DNA from: Hyphomicrobium sulfonivorans
Lineage (GTDB): Bacteria; Pseudomonadota; Alphaproteobacteria; Rhizobiales; Hyphomicrobiaceae
Direction of reading: 5' to 3'
Assembly: GCF_013306565.1 (NCBI RefSeq)
Contig: NZ_PZPO01000002.1
Coordinates: 322,501-386,500, forward strand
DNA: 64,000 nucleotides
Position 1 is the stretch's first letter. Every line of letters starts with the position of its first letter. Under the pieces are notes generated by a model. It ran no database searches and was not told the DNA's origin. It worked only from the letters and a program-made list of their open reading frames with translations. Of this stretch, positions 7,614 through 16,047 are shown piece after piece. The position numbers and the translations under genes were made by a program.

Positions 7614-9227
7614 TCAACGTGTGCGCACCGTAGTGTCCCAACTGCCGTAGGTGGCGCTGGTGGCGGGGAGGCCGGCGTCGAGGGCGTGTTCAAGCGCGCG
7701 CGATCCGGCGGCTTCAGCGACCTGCTCCGGTACGATCCATGCGCGGTAACGCGACGCGACGATCGGTGTGGCGCAGGACAGCTGTCCGTTACGTGCCTGG
7801 CATGAGGTGTCGGGTTTAACAGAGCGGATCTCGCGACGGTCGTGGCGCAGCATGCCCATGTCCACCGGCTGGATGGTTGTGTTGGCGGACGGCAGCAGCA
7901 CGCCGCGGAACACGCATGTTGTGTCGTTGCGGCAGACGCCAGCGTTGCGGCCCAGCGTGTTGCCGGGGCCGAGCGTCTTGTTACGGTTCATCGCCGTGGC
8001 GGGCATGGTTGAACCGTTGCTGACGTAGCAGCTATCGGCGACGCACAGGACGGGATTGGCCGTCATCTTCTTGCCCATGAAACCATGGCGGCGCGCGTCC
8101 ATTTCGATCAGCACCGTGACACGCTGCGGATAGGTGTTCGCAGCGGCGGGACGAGTGCGCGCAGCGGTGTTTGCTTTGGCAGCAGGCATAGCCGCAGGCA
8201 CGGAGGTTTTGACCGCAGGCGCATCGATGAAAGGTGAAGCGGGCGGCAATGCATCGGGGATGGGGCCGCCCAGGCTGCTGCGTGCGCCCATGTCCGGCAA
8301 CGGACGCGTGCCGGGCTGCGCAAGTGGGCGAGCGCTGGCTTCGCGAACGGCGCGCGCTTCCTGCGCATCGCGGGCTTCCCGTGCTTCGCGGGCAAGACGG
8401 AATTTTTCAGCGATGCGGCGCGCTTCATCCTCGCGCGCAGCTTCCAGCGCTGCGCGTTGCTTGGCGGCGGCGGCATCGGCGGCGCGCTGTTGCTGGGCAA
8501 GACGCTCTTCCTGCGCGCGGCGCTCTGATTCGGCGGCCTGTGCCTTGCGCTTCAGCTCGGCAACGCGCGCTTCCTCATCGCGGCGCTGCTTCTCGGCGGC
8601 TTCAGCCTGACGACGGATTTCGGCGATGCGTGCTTCTTCGGCGCGCTTTTTCTGCTCGGCAGCCTTTGCAGCTGCGGCAAGGCGCTGTTCATCGGCGATG
8701 CGCTGCTGTTCCACTTCGCGGATCAGCCGTTCGGCTTCCGCGCGGCGGGCGATTTCAGCCTTGCGATCCATTTCTGCGCGTTGACGGCGTGCTTCCTCGG
8801 CGATGCGCTGTGCGTTGTCGCGCGCAAGTTTACGCTCGGCCTCGATGCGCTTCTTTTCTGCGCGTTCCTGTTCGGCGAGCTGGCGCTGCTTTTTCTCCGC
8901 TTCCGCCTTGCGCAGCATTTCGGCTTCGTCGGCGGCGCGCTGGGCTGCAACGCGTGCTTGCTCGGCAGCGGCGGCTTTCTCGCGCCGCGCACGGGCCTGC
9001 GCAGCATCACGCTCGGCGGCAGCTTTCTGTTGGGCGGCGAGACGTTCGGCGGCGCGCTTTTCCTGCGCGGCAATTTTTGCGCTGTCATCGGCCGCGCGTG
9101 CAAACTTTTCAGCCAGCGAGTGTGCGGGATCGTCGGCTGCGGCGAGATGTGGGAGCGCCATGACGGTTGCTGCGAACGCGATGGCGCATGCTGCGCCGTT
9201 GCCGAAGCTTTTCGCCGTTGATCGCAT
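7614..9227 (-). CDS. Secreted coiled-coil protein with cysteine-paired C-terminal domain
   Basis: 537 residues from the ATG at 9227, chosen because it opens a good signal peptide ('AACAIAFAATVMALPHLAAA'). Residues 35 to about 310 are almost wholly Ala/Glu/Arg/Lys/Gln heptads, a very long coiled coil of TolA-like composition. Residues 310-363 are a Pro/Ala-rich linker. Residues 364-537 form a compact domain with six cysteines in three close pairs (395/400, 432/438, 476/485), as expected for disulfides in the periplasm. The domain has 'QRVTVLIEMDARRHGFMGKKMTANPVL'-like beta strands, quoted here only in outline. I cannot assign a function. A periplasm-spanning or envelope-scaffold role is inference. 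It stands alone, on the strand opposite the orphan gene. Confidence 0.8.
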   Translation of the reverse strand: MRSTAKSFGNGAACAIAFAATVMALPHLAAADDPAHSLAEKFARAADDSAKIAAQEKRAAERLAAQQKAAAERDAAQARARREKAAAAEQARVAAQRAADEAEMLRKAEAEKKQRQLAEQERAEKKRIEAERKLARDNAQRIAEEARRQRAEMDRKAEIARRAEAERLIREVEQQRIADEQRLAAAAKAAEQKKRAEEARIAEIRRQAEAAEKQRRDEEARVAELKRKAQAAESERRAQEERLAQQQRAADAAAAKQRAALEAAREDEARRIAEKFRLAREAREARDAQEARAVREASARPLAQPGTRPLPDMGARSSLGGPIPDALPPASPFIDAPAVKTSVPAAMPAAKANTAARTRPAAANTYPQRVTVLIEMDARRHGFMGKKMTANPVLCVADSCYVSNGSTMPATAMNRNKTLGPGNTLGRNAGVCRNDTTCVFRGVLLPSANTTIQPVDMGMLRHDRREIRSVKPDTSCQARNGQLSCATPIVASRYRAWIVPEQVAEAAGSRALEHALDAGLPATSATYGSWDTTVRTR

Positions 9228-9397
9228 GATGCCCCTCGCCCTGAACAACCGTTTGGAAGCCGCGCTTCCTGTCGCTGCAATTGCGACGCTATGCTTGCAA
9301 TAAAGCCAAGCGCGGTTGAACGGGGGCTGAACGGCGGCGTTCATGCGGCGGGTGGGAGCGATTGCGTGGTGGATTGTTTCGTGGACGGCGGGTGCAA

Positions 9398-10279
9398 TCA
9401 GACGGAAGCGCCGCTGACGATTGCGCGCAAGCCTTCGCGATAGTTGGGATATTTCAGTTCGACGCCGAGTGCTTCGCGGATGCGCCGATTGCTGACGCGG
9501 CGGTTGTCGGCATAGAAGCTGATTGCCATCGGGCTGAGATCGGCTTCCTCGAACGGCACTTCGGGCGGCGGCGGCATCTGCAACAGTTCGGCCGCGTAGG
9601 TGATGACATCCTGCGGTGGTGAAGGCTCGCCATCGGCGACGTTATAGATGTCGTGCGTGCCGCGCTCGATGGCAGCGCAGACAACGGCGGCGATGTCATC
9701 GACGTGGATGCGGTTGAACACCTGTCCCGGCTTGATGATGCGATGCGCGGTGCCCTCGCGCATCCGTTCGATGGCGCTGCGTCCGGGACCGTAGATACCG
9801 GCGAGGCGGAAGACCTGCGCGGTGGCGCCGATGCGTTTGCCGAACGCCAGCCATTCAGCTTCCGATGCAATGCGGCGCTGGCCGCGGGCGGAGGTGGCGC
9901 GCGGTGGCGTTGTCTCGTCGATCCATTCGCCGTCGCTGTTGCCATAGACGCCGAGGGTGGAGAGATAGCCGATCCATTTCAGGTTGGGCGCGTGCTCCAG
10001 ATCGGCGCGGTGCTGGACCAGCAGCGGATCGCCATCGATGCCGGGCGGAGCGGACAGCAGGATATGCGTTGCGTCGCGCAGCGCTGCGCCGAGTTCTGCG
10101 TTGGGCTGCGTGCCGTCGAACAGGAATGCATCGTAGCCCGATGCAGCTATGGCTTCGACGCCAGCGGGCGTGCGTGCCGTGCCGGAGATGCGCCAGCCAT
10201 CGGCGGCGAGCCGCTGGGCGATCCGGCCGGCGCTGTAGCCAAGCCCAAGGCAAACAAGGTGGCCATTTGCTTGGGTCAT
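9398..10279 (-). CDS. NAD(P)-dependent epimerase/SDR family protein (YeeZ-like)
   Basis: 293 residues from the ATG at 10279, which overlaps the queG stop as ATGA. The Rossmann motif is 'LVCLGLGYSAGRIAQRLAAD' (Gly-x-Gly-x2-Ala type). The body has 'IGYLSTLGVYGNSDGEWIDE', 'FRLAGIYGPGRSAIERM' and 'RIHVDDIAAVVCAAIERG', the extended-SDR pattern. The Tyr of YGNSDG stands where the catalytic or structural Tyr lies, but the usual Tyr-x3-Lys is not evident, as in other YeeZ-like members. It may therefore bind nucleotide without classical SDR catalysis. It is the last gene of a GST-queG-SDR operon. This trio is often found together in rhizobia and relatives; its joint role is not known. Confidence 0.85.
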   Translation of the reverse strand: MTQANGHLVCLGLGYSAGRIAQRLAADGWRISGTARTPAGVEAIAASGYDAFLFDGTQPNAELGAALRDATHILLSAPPGIDGDPLLVQHRADLEHAPNLKWIGYLSTLGVYGNSDGEWIDETTPPRATSARGQRRIASEAEWLAFGKRIGATAQVFRLAGIYGPGRSAIERMREGTAHRIIKPGQVFNRIHVDDIAAVVCAAIERGTHDIYNVADGEPSPPQDVITYAAELLQMPPPPEVPFEEADLSPMAISFYADNRRVSNRRIREALGVELKYPNYREGLRAIVSGASV

Positions 10280-11415
10280 TGGGCGTGTTCCTCCATGTGC
10301 CGCCATTCGGCGCGCACGTCGCTGTCGTGTTCGCGCGCAAGATGACGATGGCGCAGTGTTTCGCCGACATCATCCCGCGTCAGCTCGCGCAGTGCCCATA
10401 CGGCCATTGCGCGCACCAAAGGCGATGCGTCGCCGAGCAGTGGTTCGACACGCGCGATGAGATTGCGATCACCGGAGTTGCCGGCGGCGATCAGCACGTT
10501 GCGGATGAAGCGGTCTCGACCCGTACGTTTGATCGGCGTGCCGGCGAAACGCAAACGGAAGGTGGCGTCGTCAAGCAGCAGCAACTCATCAAGCGGCGGA
10601 TTGTCGGTCTCGGCGCGGGCGGCGAAGCGGGCTTCGCGCGCGGACTGCGCGAACTTGTTCCACGGACACACGGCGAGGCAATCGTCGCAGCCGAAAATGC
10701 GGTTGGCCATCGGGCGGCGGAACTCGGCCGGGATGTGGCCTTTGTGCTCGATGGAAAGGTAGGCGAGGCAGCGGCGCGCATCGAGCTGATAAGGTGCGGG
10801 AAACGCCGACGTGGGGCAGGCGGTGACGCAACGCCTGCAGCTGCCGCAGTGGTCGGGTTCAGGTTCATCGGGCGGCAGTGGCGCGCTGGTGAAGATAGAG
10901 CCGAGGAACAACCACGAGCCATGTTGACGCGACACCAGCATGGTGTTCTTGCCCTGCCAGCCAAGCCCTGCGGCGGCGGCGAGCGGCTTTTCCATCACCG
11001 GCGCGGTGTCGACAAACACCTTTACATCGGCGCCGGCCTGCGCTGCGAACGCGCCCGCAAGCTGCTTCAGCTTGCCCTTGAGGATGTCGTGATAATCCTT
11101 GCCGCGCGCATAGACCGAGATGATGCCGCGATCAGGCTCATCCAGCAGGTCCATGGGATTTTCATCCGGCGCGTAACTCATGCCGAGCATGATGATCGAC
11201 TGCACCTCGGGCCAGAGCTGCTGCGGGTTCGCACGGCGATCAGCGTGGGCCTCCATCCAGCCCATGTCGCCGTGGTGGCCCTTGCGCAGATACTCGGCCA
11301 GGCGCTCCGGCGCGGCTGCGATGGCATCGGGGGTGGTGACGCGCACAGCATCGAAGCCGAGCTCGCGCGCGTGCGCGAACAGCTTGTCCTTCAGTTTTTG
11401 AGCGCTGTCGGTCAC
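10276..11415 (-). CDS. queG: Epoxyqueuosine reductase
   Basis: 379 residues from the GTG at 11415; the longer open frame upstream would run into the GST gene. QueG reduces epoxyqueuosine to queuosine in tRNA, the last step of queuosine synthesis, using cobalamin and two 4Fe-4S clusters. Visible are the substrate/cobalamin domain ('VFVDTAPVMEKPLAAAAGLGW'), then the ferredoxin-type cluster motifs 'CGSCRRCVTACPTSAF' and 'FGCDDCLAVCPWNKFA', then a C-terminal HEAT-like region ('DASPLVRAMAVWALREL'). All eight cluster cysteines are present. It lies 25 bases after the GST gene and overlaps the SDR gene by four bases, so the three are probably co-transcribed. Confidence 0.95.
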   Translation of the reverse strand: MTDSAQKLKDKLFAHARELGFDAVRVTTPDAIAAAPERLAEYLRKGHHGDMGWMEAHADRRANPQQLWPEVQSIIMLGMSYAPDENPMDLLDEPDRGIISVYARGKDYHDILKGKLKQLAGAFAAQAGADVKVFVDTAPVMEKPLAAAAGLGWQGKNTMLVSRQHGSWLFLGSIFTSAPLPPDEPEPDHCGSCRRCVTACPTSAFPAPYQLDARRCLAYLSIEHKGHIPAEFRRPMANRIFGCDDCLAVCPWNKFAQSAREARFAARAETDNPPLDELLLLDDATFRLRFAGTPIKRTGRDRFIRNVLIAAGNSGDRNLIARVEPLLGDASPLVRAMAVWALRELTRDDVGETLRHRHLAREHDSDVRAEWRHMEEHAQ

Positions 11416-11440
11416 GGCACAACCGGTTACGGCACGAGTG

Positions 11441-12196
11441 CTAAAAATCGAGGTCGGCGTAGTGCGCTGCGGGCAGCGTGCCCGGCATCCGGTCGGCCAG
11501 CAGACCGCGGAACGAGCGCCGCGATTTGAGGCGCGCGTACCAGATCTTCGCGATCGGATAGTTTTCCCATGGCACCTCACCGAGGTAATCGACGACAGAG
11601 AGCTGCGCGGCGGCGGCAAGATCGGCGAATGAAAGCTCATCTCCGCCCAGCCAGCGGCGCTGGTCCGCCAGATGGTTTATGTAGCTCATATGGTAGCGCA
11701 GATTGGTAGCAATCGCGCGCAGAACGTCAACATCCGGTGTCGCGGTGCGATCGTGCTGCATGCGCGCATAAACACGCTCGTACAGCAGCTCCTGGGTTAT
11801 CTCGCGGTTAAACTTGCCGTTGAACCAGTCCACCAGCCGGCGGATTTCGGCCCGCTCAGCGGGTGTACCGGGAAATAGCTTGCAATTTATCGGTGTCGTA
11901 TCGTCGGGGTCGTGATCGGCACCTGCGTCTTCCGGATCGATGCTGGCATTGCTGTCCGCATCGTCGAGCAGCGGCGTATCGCCCAGATACTCGGCGATGG
12001 CGTAGATGCCGCAAATGGGCGCGGCATCGTCGATCTGGAGCACCGGCAACTCACCCGCCGGATTAAGGGCCAGAAACTCAGGCCGCCACTCCCATGTCCG
12101 CTCCTCGACTAATGTCGGCTCGATGGCGAACTCCGCCAGCGCGAGGCGCGCGGCACGCGAGAACGGACAGAGGCGAAAGTGCGTCAGTGTGTGCAT
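11441..12196 (-). CDS. Glutathione S-transferase family protein
   Basis: 251 residues from the ATG at 12196. The thioredoxin-like N-terminal domain reads 'LTHFRLCPFSRAARLALAEF', with Cys-Pro-Phe-Ser at the active-site position, then 'NPAGELPVLQID', the cis-Pro motif. The helical C-terminal domain holds 'DQRRWLGGDELSFADLAAAAQL', the GST N-capping box. Between them, at about residues 80-106, is an unusually acidic insert rich in Asp that most GSTs lack. The partner and substrate are unknown. It is the first gene of the GST-queG-SDR operon and is divergent from uppP. Confidence 0.88.
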   Translation of the reverse strand: MHTLTHFRLCPFSRAARLALAEFAIEPTLVEERTWEWRPEFLALNPAGELPVLQIDDAAPICGIYAIAEYLGDTPLLDDADSNASIDPEDAGADHDPDDTTPINCKLFPGTPAERAEIRRLVDWFNGKFNREITQELLYERVYARMQHDRTATPDVDVLRAIATNLRYHMSYINHLADQRRWLGGDELSFADLAAAAQLSVVDYLGEVPWENYPIAKIWYARLKSRRSFRGLLADRMPGTLPAAHYADLDF

Positions 12197-12371
12197 CGGA
12201 GGGGCTGGCCGTTTTTGCTTTTGTATTGCTGTGATTTGCGCCACTGAAGGGCAGCGATGACATAAGACAATCTGCCCGTGTGGCACGGAAGTGGCACCGG
12301 GGCCCACCAAATGCTGCTAATCGTTCACGCCGCACAGAAAAAACGAGATCCAGCAGGATAATGAGGAACCG

Positions 12372-13196
12372 ATGCCAATCTGGGAAGTGATCCTGCTTGG
12401 TCTGATCGAGGGATTGACCGAATTTCTACCTGTCTCCTCGACCGGGCATCTGCTGTTGACAGAGCATTTTCTCGACATCTGCAATCCGGGCAAGAGCTTT
12501 GAAGTTCTGATTCAGCTTGGCGCCATCCTTGCCATTCTCAGTGTCTATTCGGTGAAGCTGACGCGCGTGGCGCTGGCCATGCCGCACGATGCGCGCGCCC
12601 GCCGCTTCGTCGCCAGCGTGCTGCTGGCGTTTCTGCCGGCCGCGTTCATCGGCGCGCTGGCGCATGATTTCATCAAGACGGTGCTGTTCGAAACGCCGAT
12701 GCTGATCGCATCGATGCTGGTGATCGGCGGTGTTGTGCTGCTGGTCGTCGACCGCATGAAGTTGAACGTTCGCTACAATGACGCGATGGATTTTCCGCCG
12801 TCGCTGGCGTTCAAGATCGGCGTTATGCAGTGTTTCGCCATGATTCCGGGGGTGTCCCGTTCCGGAGCGACTATCGTCGGCGCGATGCTGCTGGGAACCG
12901 ATAAGCGCTCAGCGGCCGAGTTCTCGTTCTTCCTCGCGATGCCGACCATGGCGGGTGCATTTGCATTCGACCTCTACAAGAACTCGGCGATCCTGAGCAC
13001 GGCGGACGTGACCAACATCGTGATCGGATTCATCACCGCATTCATTGCGGCGGTGTTCGTGGTGAAGCACCTGCTCGATTACGTAAGCCGGCATGGTTTT
13101 GCGCTGTTCGGCTGGTGGCGCATCATCGTCGGCAGCGCGGCGATCATTGCGATGCTGGCGATGGGCGATACATCGGGAAGCTGCGTGGTTCACTGA
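12372..13196 (+). CDS. uppP: Undecaprenyl-diphosphatase
   Basis: 274 residues, about seven membrane helices. UppP (BacA) removes a phosphate from undecaprenyl diphosphate on the periplasmic side of the inner membrane, recycling the lipid carrier for peptidoglycan and for surface polysaccharides such as the one encoded later in this window. The two family motifs are present: '[20 protein letters not shown]', with the catalytic Glu region, and '[10 protein letters not shown]', with the essential Arg and Ser. Length is typical. ATG has ATGAGGAA upstream. A strong intrinsic terminator follows at 13221. Confidence 0.96.
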   Translation: MPIWEVILLGLIEGLTEFLPVSSTGHLLLTEHFLDICNPGKSFEVLIQLGAILAILSVYSVKLTRVALAMPHDARARRFVASVLLAFLPAAFIGALAHDFIKTVLFETPMLIASMLVIGGVVLLVVDRMKLNVRYNDAMDFPPSLAFKIGVMQCFAMIPGVSRSGATIVGAMLLGTDKRSAAEFSFFLAMPTMAGAFAFDLYKNSAILSTADVTNIVIGFITAFIAAVFVVKHLLDYVSRHGFALFGWWRIIVGSAAIIAMLAMGDTSGSCVVH

Positions 13197-13220
13197 CCGG
13201 CGCTATCGCTGGAAATGAAA

Positions 13221-13255
13221 AAGCCGCGCAGCTTATGCTGGCGCGGCTTTTTTTA
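13221..13255 (+). terminator. Intrinsic terminator after uppP
   Basis: A perfect 9-bp stem, AAGCCGCGC/GCGCGGCTT, with an 11-base loop that itself can pair (CAGC/GCTG), is followed by a run of seven T. It starts 25 bases after the uppP stop. Read on the other strand the A run also gives T after the hairpin, so it may serve ptsN as well. Confidence 0.85.
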
Positions 13256-13317
13256 TTCAGGGCTGGCGAGGCCAGCGTGCGTTACTTTGGTCAGAACGAC
13301 ATGGTCGCGTCGTTCGA

Positions 13318-13782
13318 TCAGGCGGCGTGCGACGGCATCGTCCGCGTCAGTGTCTGGCGCAGCGTTTCGGCATCGGGCGCCTTGCGCAGGCTGTCGATGA
13401 CCGATGGCTCTCGCACGAGGCGCGAAATGCTGGCCAGCGCTTTCAGGTGGTCGCCGCTGGCATGCTCGGGCGCGAGCAGCAGAAACACCAGATCGACCGG
13501 CTGATCGTCGTGCGAGTCAAAGTCGATCGGGTCGGTGAGGCGCGCGAACAGGCACACGATTTTTGTCAGGCCCGCCAGCTTCACGTGCGGTATGGCAATG
13601 CCCGCGCCAAGACCCGTTGAGCCGAGGCGTTCACGCTGCAGCAGCGTGTTAAAGATTTCCAGCCGGTCGAGACCCGTTTTTTCAGCGGCCGCCGCAGCGA
13701 GCTGTTCAAGGGCGTCCTTTTTGCTGGATGCCTTGAGTGATGCAATGACACCGTCGGGGGCCAGCAGGTCACAGAGATCCAT
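13318..13782 (-). CDS. ptsN: PTS IIA-like nitrogen-regulatory protein
   Basis: 154 residues from the ATG at 13782. It is the EIIA-Ntr protein of the nitrogen phosphotransferase system, phosphorylated on His in 'GAGIAIPHVKLAGL' via PtsP and NPr. It regulates rather than transports: in relatives it acts on potassium uptake, carbon storage and RelA/SpoT-type signalling. Other family features are 'LLQRERLGSTGLG' and 'DLVFLLLAPEHASGDHLKALA'. The gene follows rpoN as in most proteobacteria, but with a 614-base gap that normally holds hpf. Length matches the family. Confidence 0.95.
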   Translation of the reverse strand: MDLCDLLAPDGVIASLKASSKKDALEQLAAAAAEKTGLDRLEIFNTLLQRERLGSTGLGAGIAIPHVKLAGLTKIVCLFARLTDPIDFDSHDDQPVDLVFLLLAPEHASGDHLKALASISRLVREPSVIDSLRKAPDAETLRQTLTRTMPSHAA

Positions 13783-14396
13783 CGTCCAATCCCGTTCCAA
13801 CTGTTGCGAACACCAGCCGCCGCCCCTCGTGGAGCTGCGTGTAAATGCCGACGTTCTTAACGATTACAACCAATGCCCTGTCCGATCGGATCCATGCCGA
13901 TCAGGCGAGCCATCCCTTTGCCTTAAACTGACCCTTGAGAGACCAAAATAATGGCATCTGGAAGGTGACCAAAGGTGACAACATACATGGCGCGTTTCTC
14001 CCTAACACTCATCTAAGTCGCCCGGTTCACGGGGTTTGTGCCCGTTTTTCCGGTTTAGCTCTGCGTTAAGAAAATCCTACTCCGTATCTGCCCATCCTGA
14101 GGCTTCCCTTCGGAGCGTACAAAGCAAGATCTGGGCCAATGACCCCCAATTATGAGGCCTGTGGGCGCTTGCTATATGCCATTCACGGTACGGCAAACCA
14201 CTGCGGCGTATCCCGCCACCTGAATGTGGCTATAGAGCACTACCGTGCCGTGGACAAGCCCGCAGACGGGAGGCGTGGGGACTGAGCTCGGGCCGGGTGG
14301 CTTTTTATGGAAGCTGACAACGGCGCTAGGCCGTTTGTCTCATTGTGCTTCTGACCGGGAAAACTGCCCGATGCGGGAGAAGTTCAGGCGAACTTT
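13783..14396. other. rpoN-ptsN spacer lacking hpf
   Basis: In most alphaproteobacteria hpf lies here on the same strand as rpoN. There is no minus-strand frame of that size and no HPF motif in these 614 bases. The stretch holds a possible 48-codon gene on the plus strand (14139-14285) and a small hairpin, AACGGC/GCCGTT, at 14319-14335. I see nothing else. Confidence 0.6.
14139..14285 (+). CDS. Possible small protein, 48 residues
   Basis: An ATG frame encodes 48 residues beginning Met-Thr-Pro-Asn-Tyr-Glu-Ala-Cys and containing 'GRLLYAIHGTANHCGVSR' and 'HLNVAIEHYRAVDKPADG'. The composition is protein-like, with mixed hydrophobic and charged residues, two Cys and three His. I do not recognise it, and no strong ribosome site precedes it. 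It lies antisense to the direction of rpoN and ptsN in the space where hpf is normally found. Confidence 0.35.
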   Translation: MTPNYEACGRLLYAIHGTANHCGVSRHLNVAIEHYRAVDKPADGRRGD

Positions 14397-16001
14397 TTAG
14401 AGGGCTTCTTCCGACTGCGAGACGCGAACGACGAGTCGCTTGTCGCGGCGGCGTTGCACCGAAGATGGGATGCGCATTGCCTCGCGGTACTTGGCTACCG
14501 TGCGGCGGGCGATGTCGATGCCATCGGTCTTGAGCAGTTCGACGATCTTGTCGTCGGACAGAACGCTGGCGGAGGATTCGCCGTCGATCATCTGCTTGAT
14601 GCGATGACGTACCGCTTCCGACGAATGGGATTCCGCACCGTCTTCCGCCGATGCGATGGCGGAGGTGAAGAAGTACTTCATCTCGAAGATGCCGCGCGGC
14701 GTCGCCATGTATTTGTTGGAGGTGACGCGCGAGACGGTCGATTCATGCATTGAGATGGCGTCGGCAACGGTGCGCAGATTAAGCGGTCGCAGAAACTGCA
14801 CACCGTGGGTGAAGAAGGCATCCTGCTGTCGCACGATTTCTTCCGCCACGCGCAGAATGGTGCGGGCGCGCTGATCGAGACTTTTCACCAGCCAGTTGGC
14901 GGTCTGCAGACATTCGAGCAGATAGTTGCGGTCTGCTGCGGAGCCGGAGGCTTTGGTGACGGTGGTGAGATAGGTGCGGTTGACCAGCACGCGCGGCAGC
15001 GTTTCGGAGTTTAGCTCAACAATCCAGGAGCCATCCTGCGCTGCGCGGACGAGCACGTCGGGAACGACGGGTTGCAGATATTCCGAACCGAACTTCAGGC
15101 CCGGCTTCGGGTTGAGGCGTTTGATCTCGGCGATGATTTCCAGCAGCTCATCCATCTCGATGTCGACGGCCCGGCGCAGTGCAGGAAGATTGTGCCCCGC
15201 CAGCAAATCGAGGTTTTCAAGGAAGCGGGCGACGATAGGATCGTAGCGGTTCTGGTCCTTGAGCTGGAGCGCGAGACACTCGGCCAAGGAGCGGGCGAAA
15301 ACGCCGGGCGGATCGAAGGTCTGCAGGCGGCTGAGTACCTGCTCGACCTTGGCGTGCGGCGCACCGAGACTTTCCACGATGCGGTCGAAGTCGGCCGGCA
15401 GATAGCCGGCTTCATCCACCATATCGATGAGATACTGCCCGATCAGGCGATCGACCGGTTCGCTGAGCGCCAGTGGCAGTTGTTCGCTCAGGTGATCGCG
15501 GAGGGATTGTTCGCTCTGCAGGTAGGCTTCGATGTTGACATCTTCGCCTGAGCCCGCGCCGCGCTGGCGGAGCGAGGCCCAACCGCTATCGGTGGCGGTG
15601 GCATCCTGCATCTGCTCAGTGCGCGTGCTGTCGGGGTAGAGGTTTTCGTATTCGGTGTCGAAGGTGCCTTCGGGGTCGGCAGCGGGGCGTTCAAGATCGA
15701 CCCAGTCGCCGTCGTCATCGCCGCTGGTGTCGGAGGCGGAGGCATCGGAGGTGTTGTCTGCGGCGCTGTCGGTGGCGGCGCGCTCAGGGATGTGATCGTC
15801 GCTTTCGCTATCGCGCTCGGCACGGACCGGTGCATCGGTGTTGTCGTCCGCTTCAAGCAGCGGGTTGCGCTCAAGTTCGGTTTCCAGGAATTGGGCGAGT
15901 TCTATGTTTGAGAACTGAAGCAAACGGATGGCCTGCTGCAGTTGGGGTGTCATCACCAACTGCTGGCCTTGTCTCATTTCCAGCTTCGTAGCTAGCGCCA
16001 T
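14397..16001 (-). CDS. rpoN: RNA polymerase sigma-54 factor
   Basis: 534 residues. Region I is plain ('MRQGQQLVMTPQLQQAIRLL' and 'ELAQFLETELERNPLLE'), rich in Gln and Leu, and contacts activators. An acidic linker covers about residues 52-150. The core-binding domain follows ('YLIDMVDEAGYLPADFDRIV', 'RLQTFDPPGVFARSLAECLA'). The helix-turn-helix is near 400-420 ('DAISMHESTVSRVTSNKY'), and the RpoN box 'ARRTVAKYREAM' near the end reads the -24 promoter element. Sigma-54 directs nitrogen-related and other activator-dependent promoters. It lies 46 bases after lptB on the same strand, the classical order. Confidence 0.97.
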   Translation of the reverse strand: MALATKLEMRQGQQLVMTPQLQQAIRLLQFSNIELAQFLETELERNPLLEADDNTDAPVRAERDSESDDHIPERAATDSAADNTSDASASDTSGDDDGDWVDLERPAADPEGTFDTEYENLYPDSTRTEQMQDATATDSGWASLRQRGAGSGEDVNIEAYLQSEQSLRDHLSEQLPLALSEPVDRLIGQYLIDMVDEAGYLPADFDRIVESLGAPHAKVEQVLSRLQTFDPPGVFARSLAECLALQLKDQNRYDPIVARFLENLDLLAGHNLPALRRAVDIEMDELLEIIAEIKRLNPKPGLKFGSEYLQPVVPDVLVRAAQDGSWIVELNSETLPRVLVNRTYLTTVTKASGSAADRNYLLECLQTANWLVKSLDQRARTILRVAEEIVRQQDAFFTHGVQFLRPLNLRTVADAISMHESTVSRVTSNKYMATPRGIFEMKYFFTSAIASAEDGAESHSSEAVRHRIKQMIDGESSASVLSDDKIVELLKTDGIDIARRTVAKYREAMRIPSSVQRRRDKRLVVRVSQSEEAL

Positions 16002-16047
16002 GCGCCCCGCCCCGATTACCCTGTACGCTCTTCCCGATCAGCGTGCG

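Noticed and set aside
7444-7641. Short minus-strand frame with a basic helix, considered as a remnant of an integrase or regulator
   Set aside because: It overlaps the end of the coiled-coil gene and matches nothing I can name; too little to call a pseudogene.
9865-11529. 554-codon open frame on the plus strand
   Set aside because: It is antisense to queG and the SDR gene, both with family motifs; it reads as a GC-rich shadow.
12275-12300. TGGCAC motifs upstream of uppP, considered as a sigma-54 promoter
   Set aside because: The -12 element TTGC is missing at the required spacing.
14150-14345. Possible 6S or other structured RNA in the rpoN-ptsN gap
   Set aside because: No match to a 6S-type central bubble, pairing is patchy, and a small coding frame explains the sequence at least as well.
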